NCBI GenBank assembly: GCA_964545045.1
Contig: CAZJEN010000003.1
Span: 62,001-126,000 of the forward strand
Origin: SIG307 sp964545045
Lineage (GTDB): Bacteria > Bacillota > Clostridia > Lachnospirales > Lachnospiraceae
Direction of reading: 5' to 3'
Length of the DNA stretch: 64,000 nucleotides
Part shown: in pieces, positions 41,194 to 50,600 of the stretch
How positions within the stretch are numbered: the stretch's first letter is position 1
Layout: each line of letters opens with the position of its first letter
Made by a program: the position numbers and the translations under genes
The notes under the pieces: model-generated
Databases searched by the model: none
What the model was told of the DNA's origin: nothing
Seen by the model: only the letters and a program-made list of their open reading frames with translations

Positions 41194-42060
41194 CTAATCC
41201 ACTCTCTGTCTGAACAAATCAAACACCGCAACTGCTTCTGCCGAATACGTTGTGTCAAGATAGACATAATTAAACTCACGGAAAATTTCCCATTCTTTTA
41301 CACAGAATTCCGCAAGTGCACCATTGCTTTCGCCGACTGCCCGATACGCAAATGTAATACCGTCACTTCTCTCAAGAAGCTTTGTAATAAGTCCGAAATT
41401 ACTGACTGTGACAATTCTTTCAAATTCCGAAAAAGAATGATTCCTTTCCGTAAGGAGCTGTTCCAGTATATTCCTTGTTCCGCTACCCTCCTCACGAAGA
41501 ATCAGTGTCTCCTTCCATATCTCATCAATTTCAATCCTACGATGTGCAAAAGGATGATTCACACTGCACAGCCCGACAAACGGTTCTTTCCGATACAGTT
41601 TAGACGCATATCTGCTCCGGTCAAAAAAGCCTTCTACAAGCGCAAAATCCAACTTTCCCGCGGCCAACTCCGCCAACAACTTTTCCGTATTTTCTACCAT
41701 CACGGAAAGCCCATTCCCTTCCTTTTCCAAGAAAGCCGAAACATGTTCTGCCATCACATATTCTCCGATTGTCTTGGTTGCACCGATTGCCAGGTTCATA
41801 CCCTCATTGTGCATCAGTTCCTCCCTAAGCTTTTTCTCCTGATACATCACGTTTTCGGCATACGTTTGCAACAACTCTGCTTCCCTTGTTTTTGTGAGTG
41901 TCCGCCTGTCGTAGCAAAACAACTTACAACCATATTTCTCCTCCAGATAGTGAATATGCTGTGTTACCGCAGGCTGCGTCATGTTCAGAAGTTCCGCCGT
42001 TTTACGGTAGTTCATTACCTTACATAAAGCTAAAAACGTTTCAAGTCTTGTATCTATCAT
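41194..42060 (-). CDS. LysR-type transcriptional regulator
   Basis: A 288-residue regulator with an N-terminal winged helix (LETFLALCKVMNYRKTAELLNMTQPAVTQHIHYLEEKYGCKLF in parts, about 4-48) and a periplasmic-binding-like effector domain (about 90-288). It is divergent to the YeiH-family transporter gene, the usual LysR layout, so it probably controls that transporter. In E. coli YeiE/YeiH is the parallel arrangement, with a role in sulfite or related sulfur compounds. The effector is inferred only. Confidence 0.92.
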   Translation of the reverse strand: MIDTRLETFLALCKVMNYRKTAELLNMTQPAVTQHIHYLEEKYGCKLFCYDRRTLTKTREAELLQTYAENVMYQEKKLREELMHNEGMNLAIGATKTIGEYVMAEHVSAFLEKEGNGLSVMVENTEKLLAELAAGKLDFALVEGFFDRSRYASKLYRKEPFVGLCSVNHPFAHRRIEIDEIWKETLILREEGSGTRNILEQLLTERNHSFSEFERIVTVSNFGLITKLLERSDGITFAYRAVGESNGALAEFCVKEWEIFREFNYVYLDTTYSAEAVAVFDLFRQRVD

Positions 42061-42111
42061 CGCTGCTCCTCTGATAAAATAAATTTATAACATGATTCTG
42101 AATGATAATTT

Positions 42112-42139
42112 GATTTTATTATAGATTCACGATAAAATC
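42112..42139. promoter_or_regulatory. Inverted repeat GATTTTAT-N12-ATAAAATC, candidate LysR operator
   Basis: Perfect 8-bp arms with a 12-bp gap between the divergent LysR and YeiH-family genes, plus a third half-site GATAAAAT at 42073-42080. The layout suits a LysR recognition and activation site. Confidence 0.5.
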
Positions 42140-42169
42140 AATACAGATATAAAAACAAAGGAGAATATC

Positions 42170-43201
42170 ATGGAAACATTAAAAAATACCGCAAAACTAT
42201 TGCCGGGCTTTCTACTGGCTCTTATCATCGCCGCTATAGCAAGGCTTCTGGAAAGCCTGCTGCCGATTCACTTAATCGGAGCTTCTGTCATTGCTCTTTT
42301 CATAGGCATGATTATCAACCATTTTTGGAAACCGAATACATTGTTTTCCGGCGGATTAAAATTTACTTCTAAGAAAATATTAAAATTCGCCATCATTCTA
42401 CTGGGAGCAAGCTTAAATATCCGCATTGTTCTGGAAGTAGGAAAGTTGTCGCTCTGTGTCATGGTTTTCACACTTCTTACCTGCTTCGGCATCGGTCATT
42501 TTGTAGGCAAAGCACTTAAAATCAACTGGAAGCTCTCCAACTTAATATCTGCCGGAACCGGCATCTGCGGCGGTTCTGCCATTGCTGCCATCGCCCCTGT
42601 CATTGAAGCAGACGACACCGATATCGCCTATGCCATGTCTGCCACATTTCTTTTTGACATGGCAATGATTATACTTTTCCCGATTATGGGACAGGCTATG
42701 GGGCTTTCCGATATGGCCTACGGGCTCTGGGCAGGTACCGCAGTCAACGATACCTCCAGTGTGGTAGCGGCAGGCTATGCCTTTTCCGAAGCCGCAGGTG
42801 ACTTTGCCACCATGGTAAAGCTTACCCGGACCCTTTCCATTATTCCGACAGTGATTACCTTTGCACTCATTTCGGCTCACCTGAAAAGAAAAGAAGCAGG
42901 GGCACAGAACACTTCCGCAAAAGCAAACTTCGGACTTACAAAGATTATTCCTTGGTTTATTCTTGGCTTCCTTGCCCTTACCGTTATTAACAGCTTCGGC
43001 GTTATTCCGTATGAAGCTTCCGCAGGAATGAAGGATATCAGCAAATTTCTTATGGTAGCCGCCCTGGCAGCCATCGGACTGAATACCAGCTTTAAAGACA
43101 TGAAGAAATCCGGCTTCCGGCCGATGCTTCACGGATTTATCATTTCCGCGTTGGTTGTTGTTGTAGCCATTGCGGTAGAATATTTTATGGGAATCGTATA
43201 A
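42170..43201 (+). CDS. YeiH-family putative sulfur-compound exporter
   Basis: A 343-residue integral membrane protein of the YeiH/UPF0324 family with 9-10 membrane segments. Recognised signatures are the FAIILLGASLNI region, NLISAGTGICGGSAIAAIAPVIEADDTDIAYAM and AGTAVNDTSSVVAAGYAF. The family was annotated as a sulfate exporter, and homologues have been connected with sulfite/organosulfonate metabolism. AAAGGAG precedes the ATG. It is divergent from the LysR gene and no other sulfur gene is near. Confidence 0.88.
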   Translation: METLKNTAKLLPGFLLALIIAAIARLLESLLPIHLIGASVIALFIGMIINHFWKPNTLFSGGLKFTSKKILKFAIILLGASLNIRIVLEVGKLSLCVMVFTLLTCFGIGHFVGKALKINWKLSNLISAGTGICGGSAIAAIAPVIEADDTDIAYAMSATFLFDMAMIILFPIMGQAMGLSDMAYGLWAGTAVNDTSSVVAAGYAFSEAAGDFATMVKLTRTLSIIPTVITFALISAHLKRKEAGAQNTSAKANFGLTKIIPWFILGFLALTVINSFGVIPYEASAGMKDISKFLMVAALAAIGLNTSFKDMKKSGFRPMLHGFIISALVVVVAIAVEYFMGIV

Positions 43202-43267
43202 AATTTTCATAGGATAACATTCATAGAATAACCAAAGAACATATGCATATAGATTATATAGATAAAA

Positions 43268-43295
43268 AGGCGTCGTATTGTCCCATACGACGCCT
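43268..43295 (-). terminator. Terminator of tyrS
   Basis: AGGCGTCGTAT and ATACGACGCCT pair as a perfect 11-bp stem, followed by TTTTTATC on the minus strand, 19 bp after the tyrS stop. Confidence 0.85.
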
Positions 43296-43313
43296 CGACT
43301 TATATTTCCTTTA

Positions 43314-44537
43314 TTACTTTACAACAACCTTCTTGTAGTTCTTCTTACCCCGGCGTACAATCATACCTTCGCCGAAGTCTTCTGCGGTAAACTCCTTCTT
43401 GATGTCCGTAATCTTCTCATCGTTTACGGTAACACCGCCCTGCTCGATGGCACGTCTTGCCTCAGAACGGCTCGGATTTAAGCCTGCCTTTACCAACACA
43501 CCGATTAAGTCAATCTTACCGTCGGTAAAATCCTCTGCGGTAAGCTCTGCGGTCGGCATATTCTCCAAGCTTCCGCCGCCTGCGAACAGTGCCTTTGCAC
43601 TCTCCTGAGCCTTAGTAGCCTCTTCCTCGCCGTGAACCAGCTTGGTAAGCTCGAATGCAAGGATTTCCTTTGCGGTATTTAACTGGCTGCCTTCCCAGCC
43701 TTCCATCTTCTCGATTTCTTCAAGCGGAAGGAAGGTGAGCATCTTAATGCACTTTAATACGTCCGCATCCGCTACGTTTCTCCAGTACTGGTAAAACTCG
43801 AACGGAGAAGTCTTCTCGGCATCAAGCCATACCGCACCCTTCTGGGTCTTACCCATCTTCTTACCCTCGGAGTTGAGAAGAAGGGTAATAGTCATTGCGT
43901 ATGCATCCTTACCTAACTTTCTACGGATCAGCTCCGTACCACCCAGCATGTTGGACCACTGATCGTCACCGCCGAACTGCATATTACAGCCGTACTTCTG
44001 GTACAAAGCAAGGAAATCGTAGCTCTGCATAATCATGTAGTTAAACTCAAGGAAGCTCAGTCCCTTTTCCATACGCTGCTTGTAGCACTCTGCGGTCAAC
44101 ATACGGTTTACAGAAAAGTGCGGTCCGATGTCACGCAGCACTTCCACATAATTCAAATCAAGGAGCCAGTCCGCGTTGTTTACAAGGAGCGCCTTGCCCT
44201 CGGAGAAATCTACGAAACGGCTCATCTGCTTCTTAAAGCACTCTACGTTGTGAGCAATGGTCTCCTTCGTCATCATCTGACGCATATCGGTACGACCGGA
44301 CGGGTCACCGATCATTGCAGTACCTCCGCCGATTAAGGCAATCGGCTTATTACCTGCCATCTGCAAACGCTTCATAAGGCAAAGAGCCATAAAGTGTCCT
44401 ACATGAAGACTGTCCGCGGTCGGGTCAAAACCGATGTAAAAGGTAGCCTTACCGTTGTTAATCAGTTCCTTAATCTCTTCTTCGTCGGTTAACTGTGCCA
44501 GTAATCCTCTGGCCTTCAGTTCATCAAAAATTGTCAT
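43314..44537 (-). CDS. tyrS: Tyrosyl-tRNA synthetase
   Basis: Class I synthetase charging tRNA-Tyr. The 407-residue protein has the HIGH-type site DSLHVGHFMALCLMKRLQ, the KMSKS-type KKMGKTQKGAVWLD and a C-terminal S4 RNA-binding domain (about 340-407, GLNPSRSEARRAIEQGGVTVND). The ATG at 44537 has GGAGG eight bases upstream; the frame continues 43 codons upstream but with no binding site. It is preceded by its own T-box with a TAC specifier. The 160 bp between T-box and start hold nothing recognised. Confidence 0.97.
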   Translation of the reverse strand: MTIFDELKARGLLAQLTDEEEIKELINNGKATFYIGFDPTADSLHVGHFMALCLMKRLQMAGNKPIALIGGGTAMIGDPSGRTDMRQMMTKETIAHNVECFKKQMSRFVDFSEGKALLVNNADWLLDLNYVEVLRDIGPHFSVNRMLTAECYKQRMEKGLSFLEFNYMIMQSYDFLALYQKYGCNMQFGGDDQWSNMLGGTELIRRKLGKDAYAMTITLLLNSEGKKMGKTQKGAVWLDAEKTSPFEFYQYWRNVADADVLKCIKMLTFLPLEEIEKMEGWEGSQLNTAKEILAFELTKLVHGEEEATKAQESAKALFAGGGSLENMPTAELTAEDFTDGKIDLIGVLVKAGLNPSRSEARRAIEQGGVTVNDEKITDIKKEFTAEDFGEGMIVRRGKKNYKKVVVK

Positions 44538-44696
44538 TGTTGCATCCTCCTTTTTTGTTGTTCTGTTTGCGTGCTTCCAGTGCTTCGCACCTCTCCGCAC
44601 ATCGCGACATAGTCGCTCGGTCGTAAGCGCGCTCGCATTTCGCCGCCTTTGCAAGTACACTTGCACGGTGTCTCAACACTCACTTTGCCTGCACAC

Positions 44697-44997
44697 AAAT
44701 AAAAACCCCCGCCCTTTTATCAAAGGACGAGGGTATATTCTCTCGTGTTACCACCTTTTTTCACACCCGGCTCACACCGGCTGCCTCATCAAGTACAAAG
44801 AACTAAATCGTTCTACTATACTCCCGCACGATAACGTGTGCCGAGACCTAAGTCTCACCTCCGTCGCAGCCTACTCGCAAATGCTTTGGGTGCGAAGCTC
44901 CAAGACGTATTCATCAAAAGCTTCCCCTGCGCCTCTCATCATCCGGCAACTTTCTGTAGGTTTCCCTTCTAACTACTTGTTCTTTTCATAGCTTATG
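44697..44997 (-). promoter_or_regulatory. T-box leader of tyrS (tRNA-Tyr sensing)
   Basis: On the minus strand there is a Stem I, with the specifier context GAA-TAC-GTCTTGGAGC in which TAC (44907-44909) is the tyrosine codon. The T-box AAGGTGGTAACACGAG follows at about 44741-44757. A terminator hairpin (44704-44734, CCCTCGTCCTTT with AAAGGGCGGGGG) is followed by TTTTT. The codon fits the downstream gene. Confidence 0.92.
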
Positions 44998-45002
44998 TCA
45001 CG

Positions 45003-45031
45003 ATTATAACGAGTTCGGAAATATTTGTCAA
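45003..45031 (-). promoter_or_regulatory. Promoter of tyrS T-box transcript
   Basis: Exact TTGACA, 17-bp spacer, TATAAT on the minus strand, directly upstream of the T-box leader. Confidence 0.88.
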
Positions 45032-45075
45032 GCAGAAATTTTCCTTCTCTTCCGAACTTCCGTAAGCCACTTTCT

Positions 45076-46476
45076 TTAGTAATCCGAAATATGCTCTTTT
45101 GTCATTACCGTGGATACAGCTACCTCTTCCCCGGCACGAATGACACTAACCGTAATTTTGTCTCCTTCTCTTGCCTTTAACATGGCATCCACAATATGAA
45201 ACTGACGGGTAATTTCCAGTGTTTCCACTCCGTTTTCGCCTTCAAAGGTAATAGATTTTAATATATCTCCGGACTTAAGCTGCCCTCTGACCAGGCTGTC
45301 CTCCATAACCTCTACCACTCTGACGGTCTCACTCAAATACACATGCCCGGTATTCGGCTCTGTCCTCATATAAGACTCCAACGTCTGTACCGTTACGCCC
45401 AGCATTCCCCGCTGCACACTCTCGCAGGAGGTACCGTAGCAATGGTCGATAATGTTATCCGCCACGTAGGTCGCCACCTTCGCCGGAATGGCATAACCGA
45501 TATTTTCTACCGTGGTATCAATAATTTTCGCATTTACAATTCCCATCAAATCTCCGGATTCGTTGTAAAGGCCTCCGCCGCTATTTCCCTGATTCACCGG
45601 AGTATCCACACGAATGACACGGAAGGACTTAGCCTGGCCGGTAGCAGAATCGGTCAAAGTAATATGCTCCGAATCCACACTCACTACACCGTAGGATGCG
45701 GACGTACCGCCGCCCTTGGCATTTCCGATAGCAATGGCCGCCTCGCCTACCACTACTTTATCCGAATCCGCTACAGTAACAGGCATTGCCTCCGACTCCT
45801 GCAGCAGTTCGCTCCCCTTGATATGTAACACCGCGATATCATAATGTGCGGAACCGCCCACATACTCTGCCTTCATCCTCTGCTCGGCAATTTCGCTTCC
45901 GTACAAATACACGTCGATATCCCGGCTGATGCCGTTATAGGAATCACAATCCGCATCATACACCACATGATGATTGGTAATAATAAAAGCATCGCCTGTT
46001 GCCTTATCCAACCGGTAAATCACGCCGGAACCGGAAGCAGTATAATCCTGATTTACCTTTCCCGTATACCACTGGGACTGCTTCGGCGTAAAATTAGAAA
46101 CAATGCTCACCGCACTCTGTAAGCCCTTGGAGGTAGCAAAGGCGATATTACTGCCTTTATTAATAATCGTCACAGTTCCGTCTTCGCCATCTACTCCGTC
46201 CACGCCATCCTTACCGTCCGCGCCGTCTTTTCCGTCGGTACCGTCCTTACCGTCGGTTCCGTCCTTACCATCTGCTCCGTCTTCTCCCACGACCGTACCG
46301 AGATTATCCCTCGTGCCGTCCGTATAGGTAAGCACCAGTTCTCCGTCATCGTTAATGTAGGCTCTTTCTATGCCCACCGGTTCCGTCCGGTTGCAGGCTC
46401 CCGCCAACGAAAGCACCAGTGCCAACATTGTAAGCACCGCCCCCCGTCTTATCTTTCCTCTTAACTTCTTTTTCAT
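45076..46476 (-). CDS. HtrA-like S1C serine protease lipoprotein with collagen-like segment and PDZ domain
   Basis: A 466-residue surface lipoprotein. The signal peptide ends LSLAGAC (lipobox). Next comes a short N-terminal region and about eleven Gly-x-Asp triplets (GEDGADGKDGTDGKDG and similar, about 65-105), a collagen-like stalk. The trypsin-like domain has His in IITNHHVVYD, Asp in AHYDIAVLHI and Ser in PVNQGNSGGGLYN, so it should be active, and a PDZ domain follows (about 370-466, VMEDSLVRGQLKSGDILKSI). The ATG at 46476 has AAGGAG eight bases upstream. A Gly-rich stalk in front of a protease is unusual. It probably degrades or processes proteins at the cell surface. Confidence 0.88.
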   Translation of the reverse strand: MKKKLRGKIRRGAVLTMLALVLSLAGACNRTEPVGIERAYINDDGELVLTYTDGTRDNLGTVVGEDGADGKDGTDGKDGTDGKDGADGKDGVDGVDGEDGTVTIINKGSNIAFATSKGLQSAVSIVSNFTPKQSQWYTGKVNQDYTASGSGVIYRLDKATGDAFIITNHHVVYDADCDSYNGISRDIDVYLYGSEIAEQRMKAEYVGGSAHYDIAVLHIKGSELLQESEAMPVTVADSDKVVVGEAAIAIGNAKGGGTSASYGVVSVDSEHITLTDSATGQAKSFRVIRVDTPVNQGNSGGGLYNESGDLMGIVNAKIIDTTVENIGYAIPAKVATYVADNIIDHCYGTSCESVQRGMLGVTVQTLESYMRTEPNTGHVYLSETVRVVEVMEDSLVRGQLKSGDILKSITFEGENGVETLEITRQFHIVDAMLKAREGDKITVSVIRAGEEVAVSTVMTKEHISDY

Positions 46477-46535
46477 ATTCATATCTCCTTCCCTTTTTTC
46501 TATACAATACCATATGTTTATGTTTTTTCTATGAA

Positions 46536-47384
46536 TTACTGATTCAACTGTCGTTTTGCATAGCTGTCCCGGTACTCACTCGGGGTAAGACCCGTTTCCT
46601 TCTTAAAGGCATTGGAAAAATTATGGGGGTCAGAATATCCCAGAATATACCCAATCTGGGATACAGAGTGATTGGTCTCTCCCAGCTCCGCTTTGGCATA
46701 CTCCATCTTCTTTTGAATCATAAACTGCTTCATGGACACCTTGGCCCATTTTTTAAAATAGGTGGTCAGATACTTTTCGTTATAGCCGAAATAATCCGCC
46801 ACATCCGACACCTTTAAATCACTGTAAATATTCAGCGCAATATACTCTGTAATATCGTTGTAAAGCTGCGGACTGTTATCCGCATTGTTGTACTTTCTCG
46901 CCACGAAGCTCTGGGCACTGAGCTCCGCCAGAATCACTCCCGTGGTAAAATTGTTGAGACTGCGCATACCGTACCGCTTATCGGAGTCCTGGAGCTGCTT
47001 CATCAAAATTACCATCCGTTCCAGAGACTGCAGCTTTCCGGAAAGCGGAACCGACACCGAAAGGGCATCCTGTTCCATCGTCTGCCGCTCCGAATACAAG
47101 GTGTCATAAGGAACTGCGGGCGAAAAATGCATCCAGTAAAAGGAACAGGCTCCCGACCGGTATCCGTATTGTTTTGCGGTAGGAGGCATCAACAAATAGC
47201 TTCCCTTTTCAATCTCATACTCCGTCTCTTCATCTGCAATATACAACACCCCGTCCGTCACCACGAAAAGCTCGAAATCATACAATCTTCTTGTCAAATG
47301 AATCCACTCCGGATTCGGCGACTTAAACTTTCCCGACATATTGTACTGAAAGGGTACCGCAGAATTAAATCGAAAAATTTTCAT
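46536..47384 (-). CDS. AraC-family transcriptional regulator
   Basis: A 282-residue regulator with an N-terminal cupin-like sensor (about 20-90, ELFVVTDGVLYIADEETEYEIEKGSYLLMPP) and two C-terminal helix-turn-helix motifs (about 190-280, SDLKVSDVADYFGYNEKYLTTYFKKWAKVSMKQF and QIGYILGYSDPHNFSNAFKKETGLTPSEYR). It is divergent from the GH127-type arabinofuranosidase gene at 47669, so it is the first candidate for its regulator. No strong operator repeat was recognised in 47385-47668. Confidence 0.9.
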   Translation of the reverse strand: MKIFRFNSAVPFQYNMSGKFKSPNPEWIHLTRRLYDFELFVVTDGVLYIADEETEYEIEKGSYLLMPPTAKQYGYRSGACSFYWMHFSPAVPYDTLYSERQTMEQDALSVSVPLSGKLQSLERMVILMKQLQDSDKRYGMRSLNNFTTGVILAELSAQSFVARKYNNADNSPQLYNDITEYIALNIYSDLKVSDVADYFGYNEKYLTTYFKKWAKVSMKQFMIQKKMEYAKAELGETNHSVSQIGYILGYSDPHNFSNAFKKETGLTPSEYRDSYAKRQLNQ

Positions 47385-47668
47385 ATAACAAAATCACACC
47401 TTTTCCAACCATTTTTCTTAATTGTTCTCTACATTTATTCACCACACATCTCCATCATAGCCCCATTTTCACAAAATGTAAAGGATTTCCGAACAAAAAA
47501 GCCCATAACTCCGAGATTCTTATCCAGAATTCACCACTTCACTCCACCCGGACAAAAAGTGAGATTTTGCCACAAATTCAAATGTAATCCGATTTACAAA
47601 ATCCTCCCTTTCAAAGTACAATTTTTACAGAAACAAATCGAAACCCAAGAGAAGGAGATTTTGATACT

Positions 47669-50600
47669 ATGCGTAAATCATTGAAACGGGTAATCTGCGG
47701 ATTGCTTACACTGACACTGCTGGGCTCTGCTGCCTGTTCCGGAACGAAACCGGCGGATAATCAGACGACAGGTACCCCTGTAACCGTAACAGAGGCACCT
47801 CAACCGACACCGAATACCGCAACCACCGCACCGGAACAGCCTTCCGATGCTACAGAAACGCCGGAACCGACTGCTACTCCGTTGCCGACCGCCACTCCTG
47901 TTCCTACACCGATAGTAGATAAGCATGCTGCTTCTAAGGTTCTGGAGCTGTTCTTTGAAAAAAATGTACAGGACGGTTCCTCTGCACAGAACCACGGCAC
48001 CCTCAATAAGGAAGGGACCTATGTGGAAGGGATTTCCGGACAGGCACTGTACTTTGACGGTTCCACCTATATCGATTTGGGAACCTCTGAGTCCTTACAG
48101 CCCTCCCATCTGACCTTTTCCGCCTGGATTAAGTGCGACTCCGTATTACAGGGAGAGCACATGCTGGCCTGGTTTAAGCCAAACGGCAACTATCAAGGCT
48201 CCGGCTGGTATCTTTCCTGTTTGAGTGCCGACATTCCGTTAAAGCTTTCTGTAGGAGAATCCACAGGACAGCCCATGGAGCTTTATGTATCCGCCAACCG
48301 TGCAGACTTTTTCCCGGTAGACGAATGGGTACATATCGCCGTCACCTATGATTCGGACACAAAAACCGCTGCCATCTACCGGAACGGTATGTCCCAGACG
48401 GTGCTTCATATCAACGGAACCTCAGAAATTACCGCAAACAACACCGATATAAAATACCTGGGCTTCAATTCTCCGGGTTACAACGGTGGCTTTTGTAAGC
48501 TGGCAATGGATGACTTATTCTTATATAACAAGGTACTGAATGCCGCAGAAATCAGCGAGCTTTACGCAGGATACGGCATGGAAGTGGATTTGGAGGAGGT
48601 CATTCGTCAGGATTACAACAACCTTTCTGTACCGACCGTTTCTCCGGAGCATGACCTTACCCTGCCGACCGTCGGTACCTCCGGAAGTAAAATCAGCTGG
48701 CATTCCTCAAATGAAGCAGTGCTTTCTTCTTCCGGTAAGTTAACCCGTCCGGCGGCAGGAGAAGCGGATGAAACCGTAACACTTACCGCTACACTCACTT
48801 ACGAAAGCTTTACCAGAAAAAAGACCTTCACCATAACCGTGGATGCTTTGCCTTCCTTCGGTAGTCTGTCGGACTTTGAATTGAATCAGGTTACGTTACT
48901 GGATTCCTACGAAACCAATGCTTTTGCACTGGAAGTCGATTATTTGAAATCACTGGATGCGGATAAGCTGCTGCGGGGCTTCTGCGATATCGCAGGCGTA
49001 GAAAGCAGTGCCACCCTGTACGGCGGGTGGGAAAACTCCGCCATTAAGGGACATACTCTGGGACACTATTTAAGTGCCTTGTCCCAGGCATACGCCACCT
49101 CGGGCGATGAAGAGCTTTTAGCAATCATCAACCATACCATTGATGTACTTGCTCAGTGTCAGAATAAAGAAACCGGCTATCTTGCTGCCATCCCGGAAAG
49201 CCACTACGCGCAAATCGAGCAGGGTAATACCTCCGGCACCTGGGTTCCATGGTACACCATGCATAAAATTATGGCAGGTCTTTTGGACGCTTACGAATTT
49301 GCAGGAAACGAACAGGCACTTACTGTTGCCTCCCGCCTCGGAGACTGGGTATACTCCCGTACTTCTACCTGGAGTACCGCTACCCAGCGAAAGGTGCTGA
49401 ACGTGGAATACGGCGGTATGAATGACTGTCTGTATACCCTTTACAGCTTCACAAAATCCGAAGACCACCTTTCCGCAGCCCACAGCTTCGATGAGCTGAC
49501 GCTCTTTGATCCGCTGTACCAGGGAAGGGATATATTAAACGGCAGACACGCCAATACCACCATTCCGAAAATCATCGGTGCCTTAAACCGCTATATCGTT
49601 TTAGGCGAATCCGAAGCCTACTACTTACAGGTAGCGGAAAACTTCTGGGATATGGTAGTCAACAACCACTCCTATATTACCGGTGGTAACAGTGAATGGG
49701 AGCACTTCGGCGCACCGAATATTTTGGACGGAGAACGCACCAACTGTAACTGCGAAACCTGTAATACTTACAATATGCTTAAGCTTTCCCGTGAATTGTT
49801 TAAGATTACAGGCAAACGCAAATATTCCGATTATTACGAGAATACCTACATTAACGCCATTCTCTCCTCCCAGAACCCGGAGACCGGCATGACCACCTAC
49901 TTCCAGCCGATGGCAACGGGCTTCTTTAAGGTATACGGCTCCCCGACCAATCATTTCTGGTGCTGTACCGGTTCCGGTATGGAAAACTTCTCCAAGCTGG
50001 GAGACAGCATTTACTACAAGGACGAAAACAGCGTATACATCACCCGCTATACCTCTTCCGTCCTTTCCTGGAAAGAGAAAAACCTTGTTATCACCCAGAC
50101 TGCGGATGTTCCGAACAACGACACCGTGACTATCACTGTAGCAACCGATTCCAAGACACCGGTAACCGCAGACTTGGTGCTTCGTGTTCCGGACTGGTGT
50201 GCCGGTACGCCGACAGTACTGATTAACGGAACGAAAATCACTGACTTTACCGTAACCAACGGCTTCCTTCGCCTTTCCCGTGACTGGAGCAACAGCGACT
50301 GTATCGAATACACCCTTCCGGCCAAACTTACCGCATACACCTTGCCGGATAATAACCACTCCATCGCCTTTAAGTACGGCCCGCTTGTTCTCAGTGCGGA
50401 TTTGGGCAAGAGAAATATGAAAACCGGCACCACCGGCGTTAATGTAACCATTCCGACACTGGAATTTGCCATCAACGACACCGTTACTGTCAGTGACGGT
50501 ACTGTAGAAGACTGGCTTTCCAACCTGGAAGAAAACCTGGTACGCACGGAAGGCACTTTACAGTTTACCTTAAACAATACGGACAACGACCTTGTATTCT

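Noticed and set aside
42542..43210. 222-codon minus-strand frame inside the YeiH-family gene
   Set aside because: Shadow frame antisense to a clear membrane protein.
46160..46290. Short near-repeats (ACCGTC-type units) suspected as CRISPR or minisatellite
   Set aside because: They code for the Gly-x-Asp triplets of the collagen-like segment; no spacers or fixed repeat length.
49625..50359. 244-codon minus-strand frame inside the GH127-type gene
   Set aside because: Shadow of the coding strand with no binding site and no family pattern.
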